Part shown: positions 19,664-28,573 of the stretch, in pieces
Numbering within the stretch: the first letter of the stretch is position 1
Layout: the number at the start of each line of letters is the position of its first letter
From: an uncultured Gammaproteobacteria bacterium
GTDB lineage: Bacteria > Pseudomonadota > Gammaproteobacteria > UBA9214
DNA length: 37,982 bases
NCBI GenBank assembly: GCA_905479705.1
Contig: CAJQNP010000006.1
Span: forward strand, 1-37,982
Direction: 5' to 3'
Notes under the pieces: model-generated
Told to the model about the DNA's origin: nothing
Databases searched by the model: none
Seen by the model: the letters and a program-made list of their open reading frames with translations, nothing else
Position numbers and translations under genes: made by a program

Positions 19664-21559
19664 ATGCCGCGCCAGATCACGCTGAAAGACCATTTTTTCG
19701 AGTCACGGCTGGTCATGAACCGTGCCGTGATCCTGCTGATCATCGCTGGCATCCTGCTGACCGTGTTACTCGCACGCCTGTTGTTCCTGCAGGTTGTCGA
19801 ACACGAGCACTTCACCACGCTGTCGGAAGACAACCGCGTCAAGCTGCAAGCGATCCCGCCGAATCGCGGCCTGATCTATGACCGCAACGGCATCCTGCTG
19901 GCGGAAAACCTGCCCTCGTACCGGCTGGAAATCACACCCGAACAAATCGACGACATGGGCGGCACGCTGGGCGCACTTGAAGACATTATCGAGATCCGCG
20001 ACATTGACCGCAGCCGCTTTGAAAAACTCCTGAAGCGCAAACCGCGCTTCGAGGCCATACCGCTGCGTTTTCATTTAAGCGACGAGGAAGTCGCGCGCTT
20101 CTCCGTTAATCGCCATCGTTTTCCCGGCGTGGATATCACCGCCGGTCTCGCACGCCATTATCCGCTGGGCACACTGGGTGTGCATGCACTGGGCTATGTC
20201 GGTCGTATCGACGAGCAGGCCCTGAAGGTCGTCGACAGTTCCAATTACCGCGGCACCTCGCACATCGGCAAGATCGGCATCGAGAAGACCTACGAGTCGG
20301 TTCTGCACGGCAAGGTGGGCCTGCAACACGTCGAGACCACGGCACAGGGTCGTGTCATTCGCGTGCTGGACCGTACGCCACCCGTGTCCGGTCGTAACCT
20401 GTACCTGACCATCGACTCACGCGTACAGGCTGCCACCGAGGCGGCCTTTACAGATTTAACCGGTTCGGCCATTGCCATTGACCCGAACAACGGCGACATC
20501 CTTGCCTTTGTCAGCGCACCGACCTATGAACCCAACGCCTTCGTCAATGGTATCGAGTTTGATGACTATGCCGCGTTGCGCGACAACAAGAAGCAGCCGC
20601 TGTTCAACCGTGCCCTGCGCGGCCAGTACCCGCCCGGTTCGACTATCAAGCCGTTTGTCGGCCTCGCCGGTCTTGAAGAAGGCATCACGACCAGCCATTC
20701 CAGCACCTACTGTCCAGGCTTTTACAGCCTGCCCGGCAACACGCGCAAGTACCGCGACTGGAAACGCACCGGCCATGGCACGGTCAACCTGAACCGCTCC
20801 ATTCAACAGTCCTGCGACGTGTACTTCTATGATCTCGCGCTGTCACTGGGCATTGATCGCATTCATGGCTACCTGCGGCACTTCGGCTTCGGCAAGTCCA
20901 GCGGCATTGATATCCTTGGCGAACTCCCGGGCCTGTTGCCGTCACGGGAGTGGAAACGTGCACGCCACGACCAGCCCTGGTTCCCCGGCGAAACACTCAT
21001 CACCGGCATTGGACAGGGATTCTTCCTGGTCACACCGATACAGCTGGCCGTGGCAACCGCGGCCCTCGCCAATGGCGGTCGCCTGCTGCAACCGAATATC
21101 GTGCATGCCGAGCAGGAGGCCAACAGTGATGACCTGTTACCGCATCGGCCGCGCACCGTGGACACCATCACGATCAACGCGCAGGAACACTGGGACCATG
21201 TCATCGAGTCCATGGTCGATGTCGTGCACAGTACCCGCGGCACAGCGCGCAGGATCGGTGAGGACAGCCCCTACAGGATCGCCGGCAAGACCGGCACGGC
21301 TCAGGTATTCGGGCTCAAGCAGGAAGAAAAATACGACGCCGAGGCCATTCCGGAAGAATTGCGCGATCACGCCCTGTTTGTCGCCTTCGCCCCGGTTGAG
21401 GATCCGCAAATCGCGGTCGCCGTCATTGTCGAGAACGGTGGCGGTGGCGGTTCGGTGGCCGCACCCATTGCACGCAAGATCCTCGATGCCTACCTGGTCG
21501 GAGAATCGCCTGTGGTTGAAGAACCCGTGGATGAAGCCACTGGCGGTGAACCACAGTGA
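19664..21559 (+). CDS. mrdA: Peptidoglycan D,D-transpeptidase PBP2
   Basis: PBP2 cross-links lateral-wall peptidoglycan together with RodA. The 631-residue class B protein has a cytosolic N-terminus, one membrane helix (about 19-42) and a dimerisation domain beginning NRGLIYDRNGILLAEN. The transpeptidase motifs are STIK with Ser326, SCD in IQQSCDVYFYD, and KTGTA at 542-546. All active-site residues are present. The ATG lies ten bases past mreD, and its stop overlaps the rodA GTG. Confidence 0.97.
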   Translation: MPRQITLKDHFFESRLVMNRAVILLIIAGILLTVLLARLLFLQVVEHEHFTTLSEDNRVKLQAIPPNRGLIYDRNGILLAENLPSYRLEITPEQIDDMGGTLGALEDIIEIRDIDRSRFEKLLKRKPRFEAIPLRFHLSDEEVARFSVNRHRFPGVDITAGLARHYPLGTLGVHALGYVGRIDEQALKVVDSSNYRGTSHIGKIGIEKTYESVLHGKVGLQHVETTAQGRVIRVLDRTPPVSGRNLYLTIDSRVQAATEAAFTDLTGSAIAIDPNNGDILAFVSAPTYEPNAFVNGIEFDDYAALRDNKKQPLFNRALRGQYPPGSTIKPFVGLAGLEEGITTSHSSTYCPGFYSLPGNTRKYRDWKRTGHGTVNLNRSIQQSCDVYFYDLALSLGIDRIHGYLRHFGFGKSSGIDILGELPGLLPSREWKRARHDQPWFPGETLITGIGQGFFLVTPIQLAVATAALANGGRLLQPNIVHAEQEANSDDLLPHRPRTVDTITINAQEHWDHVIESMVDVVHSTRGTARRIGEDSPYRIAGKTGTAQVFGLKQEEKYDAEAIPEELRDHALFVAFAPVEDPQIAVAVIVENGGGGGSVAAPIARKILDAYLVGESPVVEEPVDEATGGEPQ

Positions 21560-22680
21560 GTAGCGTACTGTCGTCACACCGCGAGGATGCCAGCCGTGCC
21601 GGTTGGCAGTACCGCCTGCATCTCGATGCACCGCTGCTGTTCGCGCTGATTGCCGCCAGCGGTCTTGGCCTGATCGTGCTCTACAGCGCCGGCGGCGGCG
21701 ACATGGCGCTGGTCGAGCGTCAGCTGGTGCGTCTCGGGCTGGCCTTCACCGGGATGCTGGTCGTGGCGCAGTTGTCGCCCTATGTCCTGCTGCGCCTGAC
21801 GCCCTGGCTATTCGTGGTCGGTGTCGTCTTCCTGGTGGCCGTGCTGGTTGGCGGCGAGAGCAGCGGCGGCGCGCAACGCTGGCTGAACCTCTACATCGTC
21901 CGCTTTCAGCCCTCGGAGATGATGAAGCTGGCGGTACCGATGATGGTTGCCTGGTACCTGGCCGATACGCGGCTGCCGCCCAACGGCTGGCAGCTGCTGG
22001 CATCAGCGACCCTGATCGCGGTGCCCATGCTGATGATCGCCAAGCAGCCCGACCTGGGGACTGCCCTGCTGATTGCCAGCGCCGGTTTCTTTGTAGTGTT
22101 CCTCGCCGGGCTGCAATGGCGGCTGCTGGCATTTTTCTCCGTGCTGCTTGCCGCCGCCGCCCCCGTGCTGTGGCACTTCATGCATGACTACCAGCGCCAG
22201 CGCGTGATCACCTTTCTCAGCCCGGAGAGTGACCCGCTGGGCTCGGGCTACCATGTCATCCAGTCGAAAATTGCCATCGGCTCGGGCGGCCTGCTGGGCA
22301 AGGGCTGGATGAACGGGACACAGTCGCAGCTGGACTTCCTGCCGGAGCGTTCCACGGACTTTATCTTTGCCGTACTCGGCGAGGAATTCGGCTTCCTCGG
22401 CATCCTGACACTGTTTGCGCTGTATACCATCATCGTGGTGCGCGGCATCATGATCAGTATCCAGGCACAGGACACCTACACCCGGCTGCTCGCCGGCAGC
22501 CTGTCGATGACCTTTTGTGTTTACTTCGTCGTTAACACCGGCATGGTCACCGGCCTGTTGCCGGTGGTCGGCCTGCCACTGCCGATCATCAGTTACGGCG
22601 GCACATCCATCGTTACCCTGATGGCCGGTTTTGGCATCCTCATGTCGATCCAGACACACCGCAAACTGCTGCCTACCTGA
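21556..22680 (+). CDS. rodA: Peptidoglycan glycosyltransferase RodA
   Basis: RodA is the SEDS-family glycosyltransferase that polymerises lipid II for cell elongation. The 374-residue protein has about ten membrane helices. SEDS signatures include RFQPSEMMKLAVPMMVAWYL, KQPDLGTALLI and FLPERSTDFIFAVLGEEFGF. The C-terminal VVGLPLPIISYGGTS is also present. The GTG start overlaps the mrdA TGA (GTGA). An inverted repeat pair follows it. Confidence 0.96.
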   Translation: MSSVLSSHREDASRAGWQYRLHLDAPLLFALIAASGLGLIVLYSAGGGDMALVERQLVRLGLAFTGMLVVAQLSPYVLLRLTPWLFVVGVVFLVAVLVGGESSGGAQRWLNLYIVRFQPSEMMKLAVPMMVAWYLADTRLPPNGWQLLASATLIAVPMLMIAKQPDLGTALLIASAGFFVVFLAGLQWRLLAFFSVLLAAAAPVLWHFMHDYQRQRVITFLSPESDPLGSGYHVIQSKIAIGSGGLLGKGWMNGTQSQLDFLPERSTDFIFAVLGEEFGFLGILTLFALYTIIVVRGIMISIQAQDTYTRLLAGSLSMTFCVYFVVNTGMVTGLLPVVGLPLPIISYGGTSIVTLMAGFGILMSIQTHRKLLPT

Positions 22681-22755
22681 GGCGCCGGTGCAATGTTAGA
22701 ATGCGTCCCGACCAACAGCACAGGCTCCTGACCCGATCCGGCGAATGGCCTGGTT

Positions 22756-22843
22756 CTGCAGGGCTGAATGCATTCGGCCAGCAGGCGTAAATGATGAACA
22801 AGCAGCATGGGACAGCGATGGCCGAATGCATTCGGCCCTGCAG
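22756..22843. repeat. Inverted pair of REP-like elements between rodA and mltB
   Basis: CTGCAGGGCTGAATGCATTCGGCC (22756-22779) and GGCCGAATGCATTCGGCC plus CTGCAG (22820-22843) are inverted copies matching at 23 of 24 bases. About 40 bases separate them. Each copy is itself a palindrome. Transcribed, the pair would form a long hairpin directly upstream of the mltB ribosome binding site. The foot here is GCAG rather than GTAG. Confidence 0.8.
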
Positions 22844-22868
22844 TGCAGCCAACACCAGGAACCAGTTA

Positions 22869-23894
22869 ATGAATCAACAATTGAATATTTCCAGAACTCT
22901 CGCATCAGCAATACTGCTTGTTTCGATACTTATTGGCCCGCCTGGCGCGAATGCCGGCAACTATAACGACCAGCCACAGGTACAGGACTTCATCGACATG
23001 ATGGTCGACAAGCACGGTTTCGAGCAGCAACAGCTGGTTGCGGTGTTCAACGAGGCCAAGCGCCGCGAGGACATCCTCGAGCTGATGCGCAAACCGGCGG
23101 AGAAGCGCCTCAAGTGGTACGAGTACCGGAAAATATTCCTGACCGCAGGCCGCATCGATGGCGGCGTCGACTTCTGGAAGCAAAATCTGGACGCCCTGCA
23201 AAAGGCCGAGGCCACCTACGGCGTCGCACCGCAAATCATTGTCGCCATTATCGGCGTCGAGACCCGCTATGGCGGCAACACCGGCCGCCACCGGGTCATC
23301 GATGCGCTTTCCACGCTGGCCTTTGACTACCCGCCGCGCAGCGAGTTCTTCAGCGGCGAACTGGAGCAGTTCCTGATCCTCGGCCGGGAAGAAGATATCG
23401 ACGTCACCACCACGACCGGCTCCTACGCGGGCGCCATGGGCTACGGCCAGTTCATCCCCAGCAGTTACCGCCACTACGCGGTTGATTTTGACGGCGACGG
23501 CAAGCGTGACCTGTGGGAAAACAAGATGGATATCATTGGCAGCGTCGCCAACTACTTCAAGGAACATGGCTGGAAAACCGGCGCACCGGTCGCGGTACTG
23601 GCCAGCGTGGAAGGCGAGCGCTACAAGGAAATCCTCGAGATGGGCTACAAACCACACACCGTGCTGGATGCCCTGCGTCACGACGGCATCATCCCGCAGC
23701 AACCAATGCCGGATGAGCTGGTTGCCGCCCTGATCAGCCTCGATCAGGAAGACGGGCCGGAATACTGGCTGGACTTCAATAACTTTTATGCCATCACGCG
23801 TTATAATCACAGTCCGCTGTATGCCATGGCGGTCTACCAGCTCAGTGAAGAAATTCGTTCCGCTTACGAGAAGACACGGTTATTCAATGAGTAG
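22869..23894 (+). CDS. mltB: Membrane-bound/periplasmic lytic transglycosylase B
   Basis: MltB cleaves the glycan strand to 1,6-anhydro products. The 341-residue protein starts at ATG 22869 (AGGA eight bases upstream) with a signal peptide ending in GPPGANA. The SLT_2 domain carries the catalytic Glu131 in IIGVETRYGGNTG. The segments SYAGAMGYGQFIPSSYRHYAV and DFDGDGKRDLWEN follow. The track's 26 extra N-terminal residues are translated from the repeat and should be dropped. The signal peptide lacks a clear lipobox cysteine, so this may be a soluble form. It overlaps rlpA by eight bases. Confidence 0.94.
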   Translation: MNQQLNISRTLASAILLVSILIGPPGANAGNYNDQPQVQDFIDMMVDKHGFEQQQLVAVFNEAKRREDILELMRKPAEKRLKWYEYRKIFLTAGRIDGGVDFWKQNLDALQKAEATYGVAPQIIVAIIGVETRYGGNTGRHRVIDALSTLAFDYPPRSEFFSGELEQFLILGREEDIDVTTTTGSYAGAMGYGQFIPSSYRHYAVDFDGDGKRDLWENKMDIIGSVANYFKEHGWKTGAPVAVLASVEGERYKEILEMGYKPHTVLDALRHDGIIPQQPMPDELVAALISLDQEDGPEYWLDFNNFYAITRYNHSPLYAMAVYQLSEEIRSAYEKTRLFNE

Positions 23895-24723
23895 ACAAAC
23901 ACAGAAACACAGGGGTGCACTCTGGCTAATTGCAGGCGTGCTGCTGACCAGTGGCTGTTTCACCGCCTGCACCTCGATGCAGAGCACCCTGGTATCCGAC
24001 GATGCACCGGCCAACCCGCGCGATGTGTCCAATGTGCCCGATGCCGTGCCGCGCGCCGAGCCACTGAGCCGCTACGGCAATATGGAGTCCTACCAGGTAT
24101 ACGGCAAGACCTACCACACCCTGCCCTCAAGCTCCGGCTACCGGGAAAGTGGCATTGCCTCCTGGTACGGCACCAAGTTTCACGGCAAGCGCACCTCCAG
24201 CGGCGAGCCCTATGATCTGTACGCCATGACGGCCGCGCACAAGACGCTGCCGCTACCGACCTACGTCGAGGTCACCAACCTGAAGAACAACCGCAAGGTC
24301 ATCGTCAAGGTCAACGACCGCGGCCCGTTCCACGAGGACCGCCTCATCGACCTGTCGTACTCGGCTGCATCGCGGCTGGATATCCTGCCCTACGGCACCG
24401 GCGAGGTAGAGATACGCGCCATCGACCCGACGCAGTCTGGTCAACCTGCAGCGCCCGCGAGTGCAGCCATGACAGCACTGCCAGGCGATTCACTGCTGTT
24501 CCTGCAGGTCGGCGCCTTCTCCAGCCGCGCCAACGCGGAGCGCATGCAGGGAGACCTGCAGACGCAGAACCTCGGTGCAATCCGCATCGTCGAGGCAACC
24601 ACCGATGCCGGCACCTTCTACAAGGTCCAGGTCGGGCCGCTACCGAGTCACATGGAAGCCAACCGTGTCACCCAGGAACTCAAAACGCTGGGTATCGACA
24701 ACAGTCATTCCATCGTTCAGTAA
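23887..24723 (+). CDS. rlpA: Septal-ring lytic transglycosylase RlpA-family lipoprotein
   Basis: RlpA cleaves denuded glycan strands at the septum. From ATG 23887 the protein has 278 residues. It has a lipoprotein-like signal (LLTSGC, with a second cysteine in FTAC four residues on). The double-psi beta-barrel domain (about 90-175) contains GIASWYGTKFHGKRTSSGEPYD and NDRGPF. The glutamate, aspartate and histidine of GEPYD and AAH match the catalytic region known in Pseudomonas RlpA. A C-terminal SPOR domain (about 200-278) should bind denuded peptidoglycan. The track's earlier start lies within mltB and is a shadow. The order mrdA-rodA-mltB-rlpA-dacC is conserved in pseudomonads. Confidence 0.93.
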   Translation: MSRQTQKHRGALWLIAGVLLTSGCFTACTSMQSTLVSDDAPANPRDVSNVPDAVPRAEPLSRYGNMESYQVYGKTYHTLPSSSGYRESGIASWYGTKFHGKRTSSGEPYDLYAMTAAHKTLPLPTYVEVTNLKNNRKVIVKVNDRGPFHEDRLIDLSYSAASRLDILPYGTGEVEIRAIDPTQSGQPAAPASAAMTALPGDSLLFLQVGAFSSRANAERMQGDLQTQNLGAIRIVEATTDAGTFYKVQVGPLPSHMEANRVTQELKTLGIDNSHSIVQ

Positions 24724-24814
24724 CCACGCACAGGGCCGTGGCAGGCATTGCAAAATTCCGGCGACAGTCGGACAATGCGTGCCAACATTTGTTACCAATA
24801 CCCCCAGGAAAACT

Positions 24815-25957
24815 ATGCATAAGCATCTGTTATATATAGCTATATTTCTATCCCAGCTGATCGGCGCCAGCCTTGCCCAGGCAGCCCTGCCGATACCCAA
24901 ACCCCCGTCAACCGGTGCCAAGTCATTCATTATTCAGGACTATGGAAGCGGCAACATCCTTGCCGAGAAAAACTCCGACGTCTCGGTCGAACCGGCCAGC
25001 ATCACCAAGCTGATGACCGCCTATACCATCTTCAATGAACTGCAATCCGGGAACATCGCCCTGACCGACATCGTCACCATCAGCGAGAAGGCCTGGCGCA
25101 CACCCGGCTCACGCATGTTCGTCGAGGTCGGCAAACAGGTGGCCGTTGAAGACCTGCTGCAGGGCATGATCGTGCAGTCCGGCAACGATGCCACCGTGGC
25201 ACTCGCCGAGTATGTCGCCGGCAGCGAGGACTCCTTTGCCGCGCTGATGAACAAGCATGCCGAGGAGATCGGCCTGACCGGCAGCCACTTCATGAACTCG
25301 ACCGGCCTGCCGGATGACAATCACTACATGACGGCCAGGGATATTGCACAGCTGTCGACCCTGCTGATCAAGAACTACCCCGAGTACTACAAGTGGTACT
25401 CGCAAAAGGAATACACCTTCAACGATATTACCCAGCACAACCGCAACAAGCTGTTGTGGCGTGATGATAGCGTCGACGGACTGAAAACCGGGCACACCGA
25501 TTCGGCCGGCTGGTGCCTGGTGACCTCTGCAGAAAAGGAAGGCATGCGCCTGATCACCGTGGTACTGGGTACCAACAGCGACAACGCGCGCACCGACGCC
25601 AGCCAGGCACTGCTGAATTACGGTTTTCGTTTCTTTGAAACCCACAAACTCTATGATGCCGGTACCCAGTTGACGACTTCACGCATCTGGAAGGGCAGTA
25701 GCGAAACCATCGCACTGGGTGTCGACAAGCCGCTGTATGTCACCATCCCGCGCGGCCAGTACAACGCACTGGATGCCTCCATGAATATCGACCAGCGCAT
25801 CATGGCCCCGGTCAATGCCGGGCAGTCACTGGGCAGCGTGCTGGTGAAACTCGGCGAACAGGTGGTAGCCGACCAGCCGCTGGTCAGTCTGCAGTCCATC
25901 GGTGAGGGCTCTTTCTGGCAACGCATTACCGACGAAGGCCTGCTGTACTTCGAGTAA
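24815..25957 (+). CDS. dacC: D-alanyl-D-alanine carboxypeptidase (PBP5/6 family)
   Basis: This low-molecular-weight PBP removes the terminal D-Ala from peptidoglycan stems. From ATG 24815 (AGGA before it) the protein has 380 residues and a signal peptide ending AQA. The active-site motifs are SITK (Ser62-Lys65), SGN (122-124) and KTGHT (224-226). The C-terminal beta domain follows, and the end WQRITDEGLLYFE may form the membrane-associating helix. The track's longer ORF runs out of phase through rlpA. The gene could equally be called dacA. Confidence 0.94.
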   Translation: MHKHLLYIAIFLSQLIGASLAQAALPIPKPPSTGAKSFIIQDYGSGNILAEKNSDVSVEPASITKLMTAYTIFNELQSGNIALTDIVTISEKAWRTPGSRMFVEVGKQVAVEDLLQGMIVQSGNDATVALAEYVAGSEDSFAALMNKHAEEIGLTGSHFMNSTGLPDDNHYMTARDIAQLSTLLIKNYPEYYKWYSQKEYTFNDITQHNRNKLLWRDDSVDGLKTGHTDSAGWCLVTSAEKEGMRLITVVLGTNSDNARTDASQALLNYGFRFFETHKLYDAGTQLTTSRIWKGSSETIALGVDKPLYVTIPRGQYNALDASMNIDQRIMAPVNAGQSLGSVLVKLGEQVVADQPLVSLQSIGEGSFWQRITDEGLLYFE

Positions 25958-25969
25958 GGCTGACCAGCA

Positions 25970-26836
25970 GTGGTGCCCACAGCCTACCTGAACGGGGAGT
26001 TTCTGCCCCTGTCGGAAACACGCATCTCGGTCATGGACCGTGGATTCCTGTTTGGCGACGGGGTCTACGAGGTCATCCCGGTCTATGGCGGCAGGCTGTT
26101 TCGGCTGGAACATCATCTGAAGCGCCTGCAAAACAGCCTCGACGCCATTCGTATCAGTAACCCGCTGGCTCCTGCCGAGTGGCACCTGATGCTGACGAAA
26201 CTGGTGGAAAGCAACGACGCTGAGGACCAGGCCGTGTACCTGCAGGTCACCCGGGGCGTTGCGGAAAAGCGCGACCACGCCTTCCCGGCCGATGTAACAC
26301 CGACGCTGTTCGCCATGAGCACGCCCATGGCCGAATCGGTTGATATTGACGCCATCCCGGGCGTTAGCGCCGTCACCCTGGAGGATATTCGCTGGAACCT
26401 CTGTAACGTCAAGGCAATCACACTGCTGCCCAATGTGTTGCTGCGCCAGCAGGCGATTGACGACGGCGGCACCGAGGCCATTCTCATCAAGAACGGACTA
26501 GCCATCGAGGGCGCGGCCAGTAACGTGTTTATCGTCAGCAACGGCCTGTTGATCACACCACCGAACGGCCCCTCACTGCTGCCTGGTATTACCCGCGACC
26601 TCGTAATCGAACTCGCCGCCAATCACGCCATCCCGTTTCGCGAGGCCGACATCACGGAACAGCAACTGTTTAACGCCGAGGAAATCTGGCTGACCAGCTC
26701 CACCCGCGAGATCTCGCCGGTTATCCAGCTCAATGACCGGGTCATCAGTGCTGGCAAACCGGGGCCACTGTGGCGTCGCATGATTAACCTGTACCAGGAC
26801 CACAAGATGGCCATTCGCAAGGGCGAGGCGAGTTAA
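25970..26836 (+). CDS. dat: D-amino acid aminotransferase (class IV, PLP)
   Basis: The 288-residue protein is a fold-type IV aminotransferase. It has MDRGFLFGDGVYEVIPVYGG near the N-terminus and the PLP lysine in NVKAITLLPNV (Lys148). The glycine-rich phosphate site GAASNVF and a C-terminal LTSSTREISPV also match. The pattern fits D-alanine transaminase rather than IlvE. Its position twelve bases after dacC fits D-amino-acid handling for the cell wall. The start is one of two adjacent GTG codons (25970 or 25973). Specificity is inferred from motifs only. Confidence 0.88.
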   Translation: MVPTAYLNGEFLPLSETRISVMDRGFLFGDGVYEVIPVYGGRLFRLEHHLKRLQNSLDAIRISNPLAPAEWHLMLTKLVESNDAEDQAVYLQVTRGVAEKRDHAFPADVTPTLFAMSTPMAESVDIDAIPGVSAVTLEDIRWNLCNVKAITLLPNVLLRQQAIDDGGTEAILIKNGLAIEGAASNVFIVSNGLLITPPNGPSLLPGITRDLVIELAANHAIPFREADITEQQLFNAEEIWLTSSTREISPVIQLNDRVISAGKPGPLWRRMINLYQDHKMAIRKGEAS

Positions 26837-26878
26837 TCTGACTCGAATCGTGCGGTTACTTCAATGACAGAGGCAAAC

Positions 26879-27592
26879 ATGAATAACAAATTCAGCGCCG
26901 CGATACTCGGCCTGGGTATCTTTCTCGGACTCACTGTACTCGGTTACCTGCTGGCAAACGCCGCCATCACGTACAAGGAATACGAGCGCACCATCAGCGT
27001 CAAGGGCCTGGCCGAGCGCGAGTACCCGGCGGATATCGTCATCTGGCCGATCCAGTTCACCGCCGCCAGCAATGACGTCGAGGGGCTGTACACTGCCATC
27101 GAGAGCAGTACCGCGAAGATCAGGTCCTTTCTAAGGGAATGCGGACTGGACGACTCGGAGGTATCCCTGTCTCCGCCGGCAATCACCGACAAGTCCGCGC
27201 AGAGCTACGGTAATACCAACCTGGTTGAATTCCGCTACTCGGCCGTACAGACGGTCAATGTCTACTCGCACAACATTGACGCGGTACGCGCCATCATGAG
27301 CGACCTGGCACAACTCGGTAAACAGGGGATCGTCTTTACCGCTGGCAACTACCAGTCACAGACAGAGTATCTGTTTACGCGGCTGAACGAGGTCAAGCCT
27401 GCCATGATCGAGGAAGCCACCAACAAGGCACGCGAGGTGGCCGTGAAATTCGCACAGGACTCGCAGAGCACGCTTGGCAAGATCAAACGTGCCTCGCAGG
27501 GCCAGTTCAGCATCAGCGCACGCGACAACAATACGCCGCACATCAAGCGCGTCCGCGTGGTCTCGACGGTCGAGTACTACCTCTCGGACTGA
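26879..27592 (+). CDS. SIMPL-domain (DUF541) membrane-anchored protein
   Basis: The protein (237 residues from ATG 26879, which has GAGG five bases upstream) starts with one hydrophobic helix (residues 7-30) that should anchor it in the inner membrane. A SIMPL/DUF541 domain follows: YERTISVKGLAEREYPADI, then alternating strands and helices ending in RVRVVSTVEYYLSD. Members are periplasmic and linked to stress tolerance, but their biochemistry is unclear. The track's ATG at 26864 lacks a ribosome binding site. The last codons are copied in a 49-bp tandem duplication that begins inside the gene. Confidence 0.85.
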   Translation: MNNKFSAAILGLGIFLGLTVLGYLLANAAITYKEYERTISVKGLAEREYPADIVIWPIQFTAASNDVEGLYTAIESSTAKIRSFLRECGLDDSEVSLSPPAITDKSAQSYGNTNLVEFRYSAVQTVNVYSHNIDAVRAIMSDLAQLGKQGIVFTAGNYQSQTEYLFTRLNEVKPAMIEEATNKAREVAVKFAQDSQSTLGKIKRASQGQFSISARDNNTPHIKRVRVVSTVEYYLSD

Positions 27593-27680
27593 CGTGCAGA
27601 TGGCCGAATGAATTCGGCCCTACAACGGTGGCTCGGACTGACGTGCGGATGGCCGAATGAATTCGGCCCTACAACGGTGG
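27583..27680. repeat. 49-bp tandem duplication spanning the SIMPL stop codon
   Basis: Two head-to-tail copies (27583-27631 and 27632-27680) differ at one base (A27598 against G27647). Each begins CTCGGACTGACGTGC and contains one REP-like GGCCGAATGAATTCGGCC plus CTACAACGG. The first copy starts within the last codons of the SIMPL gene, so the unit is part gene and part repeat. The near-identity suggests a recent event. Confidence 0.88.
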
Positions 27681-27910
27681 CCTGGATAGCTGCCAACTGT
27701 AGGGTCGAATTCATTCGACCAGCAGCATTACAACAAACCCGGTTACCAAATGCGCCCTGCCGGCCGGATAAATCCGGCCCTACAACGATGAATTGACAAC
27801 AACGCATCAACGATCCCTAATCATCAACATTCAGGAGCCCGGCCGAATGAATTCGGCCCTACATTGACAATTCGCATACTACCCGACTGTAGGGTCGAAT
27901 TCATTCGACC
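27602..27910. repeat. Cluster of six REP-like palindromes between the SIMPL gene and the sulA-like gene
   Basis: Plus-oriented units lie at 27602-27626, 27651-27675, 27762-27786 and 27841-27863. Opposite units (TGTAGGGTCGAATTCATTCG...) lie at 27698-27720 and 27888-27910. The two opposite units share a further 25 bases or so (AGCAGC..T..CAACAA..CCCGGTTA), so a longer segment was copied. The unit at 27762 has paired substitutions (GGCCGGAT/ATCCGGCC). No gene is supported between 27593 and 27976. Confidence 0.85.
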
Positions 27911-27976
27911 AGCAGCCTTGCAACAACCCGGTTAGCGGGCGATCACCACTGCCCTGCTCTACCGGATTAAACAGGC

Positions 27977-28573
27977 CTACAGTGCCTCACCCGCCAGCGT
28001 TTCACCACGGCCATTCAGCAGGTAGACCGCTCGCCCCTCACGACCGCATTCCAGCCTGATTCGCAGCGCCACACCGGATGGTTGTGTCTGCAGCCCTTCA
28101 TAACTGAACAGGATACCGAGGGCCTTGCCATGGGCGGCGGCCTTCTCGAGACGCTTGCCCATCAGTTCGGTGCGGCAATTCGGCCAGGCCATCACGACAC
28201 TGCATTCCCCGGCCTGCAGCAGTGATTCGGCTGTCCACAGGGCACTGCGCCCGGGGTGCGGGTTAACCTGCAGTACCCGTTCATGACGAACCGCCGACTC
28301 GGTAAACAACTGTGAACGTGCCGGCCAGGTCGGATTCACCATGGCGATCCAGCGACGTTGCTGACTGATGCGTACCAGTGCCGGCATCAACACACTCATG
28401 GCCTCGCTGTAGGCATCCGGCAGGATGACCTCGACCAGACCGCTCCTGGGCCAGCCACCACCGGGGAGCAACTCGTCAAGCACGGCGCTGCCGGTGGATG
28501 TAACCAGAGAGGACCCGGAAGCGGTCGTGCTTTCCCAGGCATTCACATGATGCAATTGATTGGCTGTCTTCAT
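27977..28573 (-). CDS. sulA: SulA/ImuA-like SOS cell-division inhibitor
   Basis: SulA-type proteins bind FtsZ and stop division during the SOS response. The 198-residue protein matches the SulA pattern in its middle: QQRRWIAMVNPTWPARSQLF, RVLQVNPHPGRSALWTAESL and AGECSVVMAWPNC. Its N-terminal part (STGSAVLDELLPGGGWPRSGLVEVI) looks like the RecA-like start of ImuA, and it is longer than enterobacterial SulA. The start overlaps the lexA stop (TGATG), with AAGGAG inside lexA, so it should be made from the LexA-controlled transcript. The lexA-sulA pair is also found in pseudomonads. FtsZ inhibition is inferred. Confidence 0.82.
   Translation of the reverse strand: MKTANQLHHVNAWESTTASGSSLVTSTGSAVLDELLPGGGWPRSGLVEVILPDAYSEAMSVLMPALVRISQQRRWIAMVNPTWPARSQLFTESAVRHERVLQVNPHPGRSALWTAESLLQAGECSVVMAWPNCRTELMGKRLEKAAAHGKALGILFSYEGLQTQPSGVALRIRLECGREGRAVYLLNGRGETLAGEAL

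Noticed and set aside
22003-23810. Long minus-strand ORFs opposite rodA and mltB
   Set aside because: Both lie wholly antisense to well-recognised genes and show no family features.
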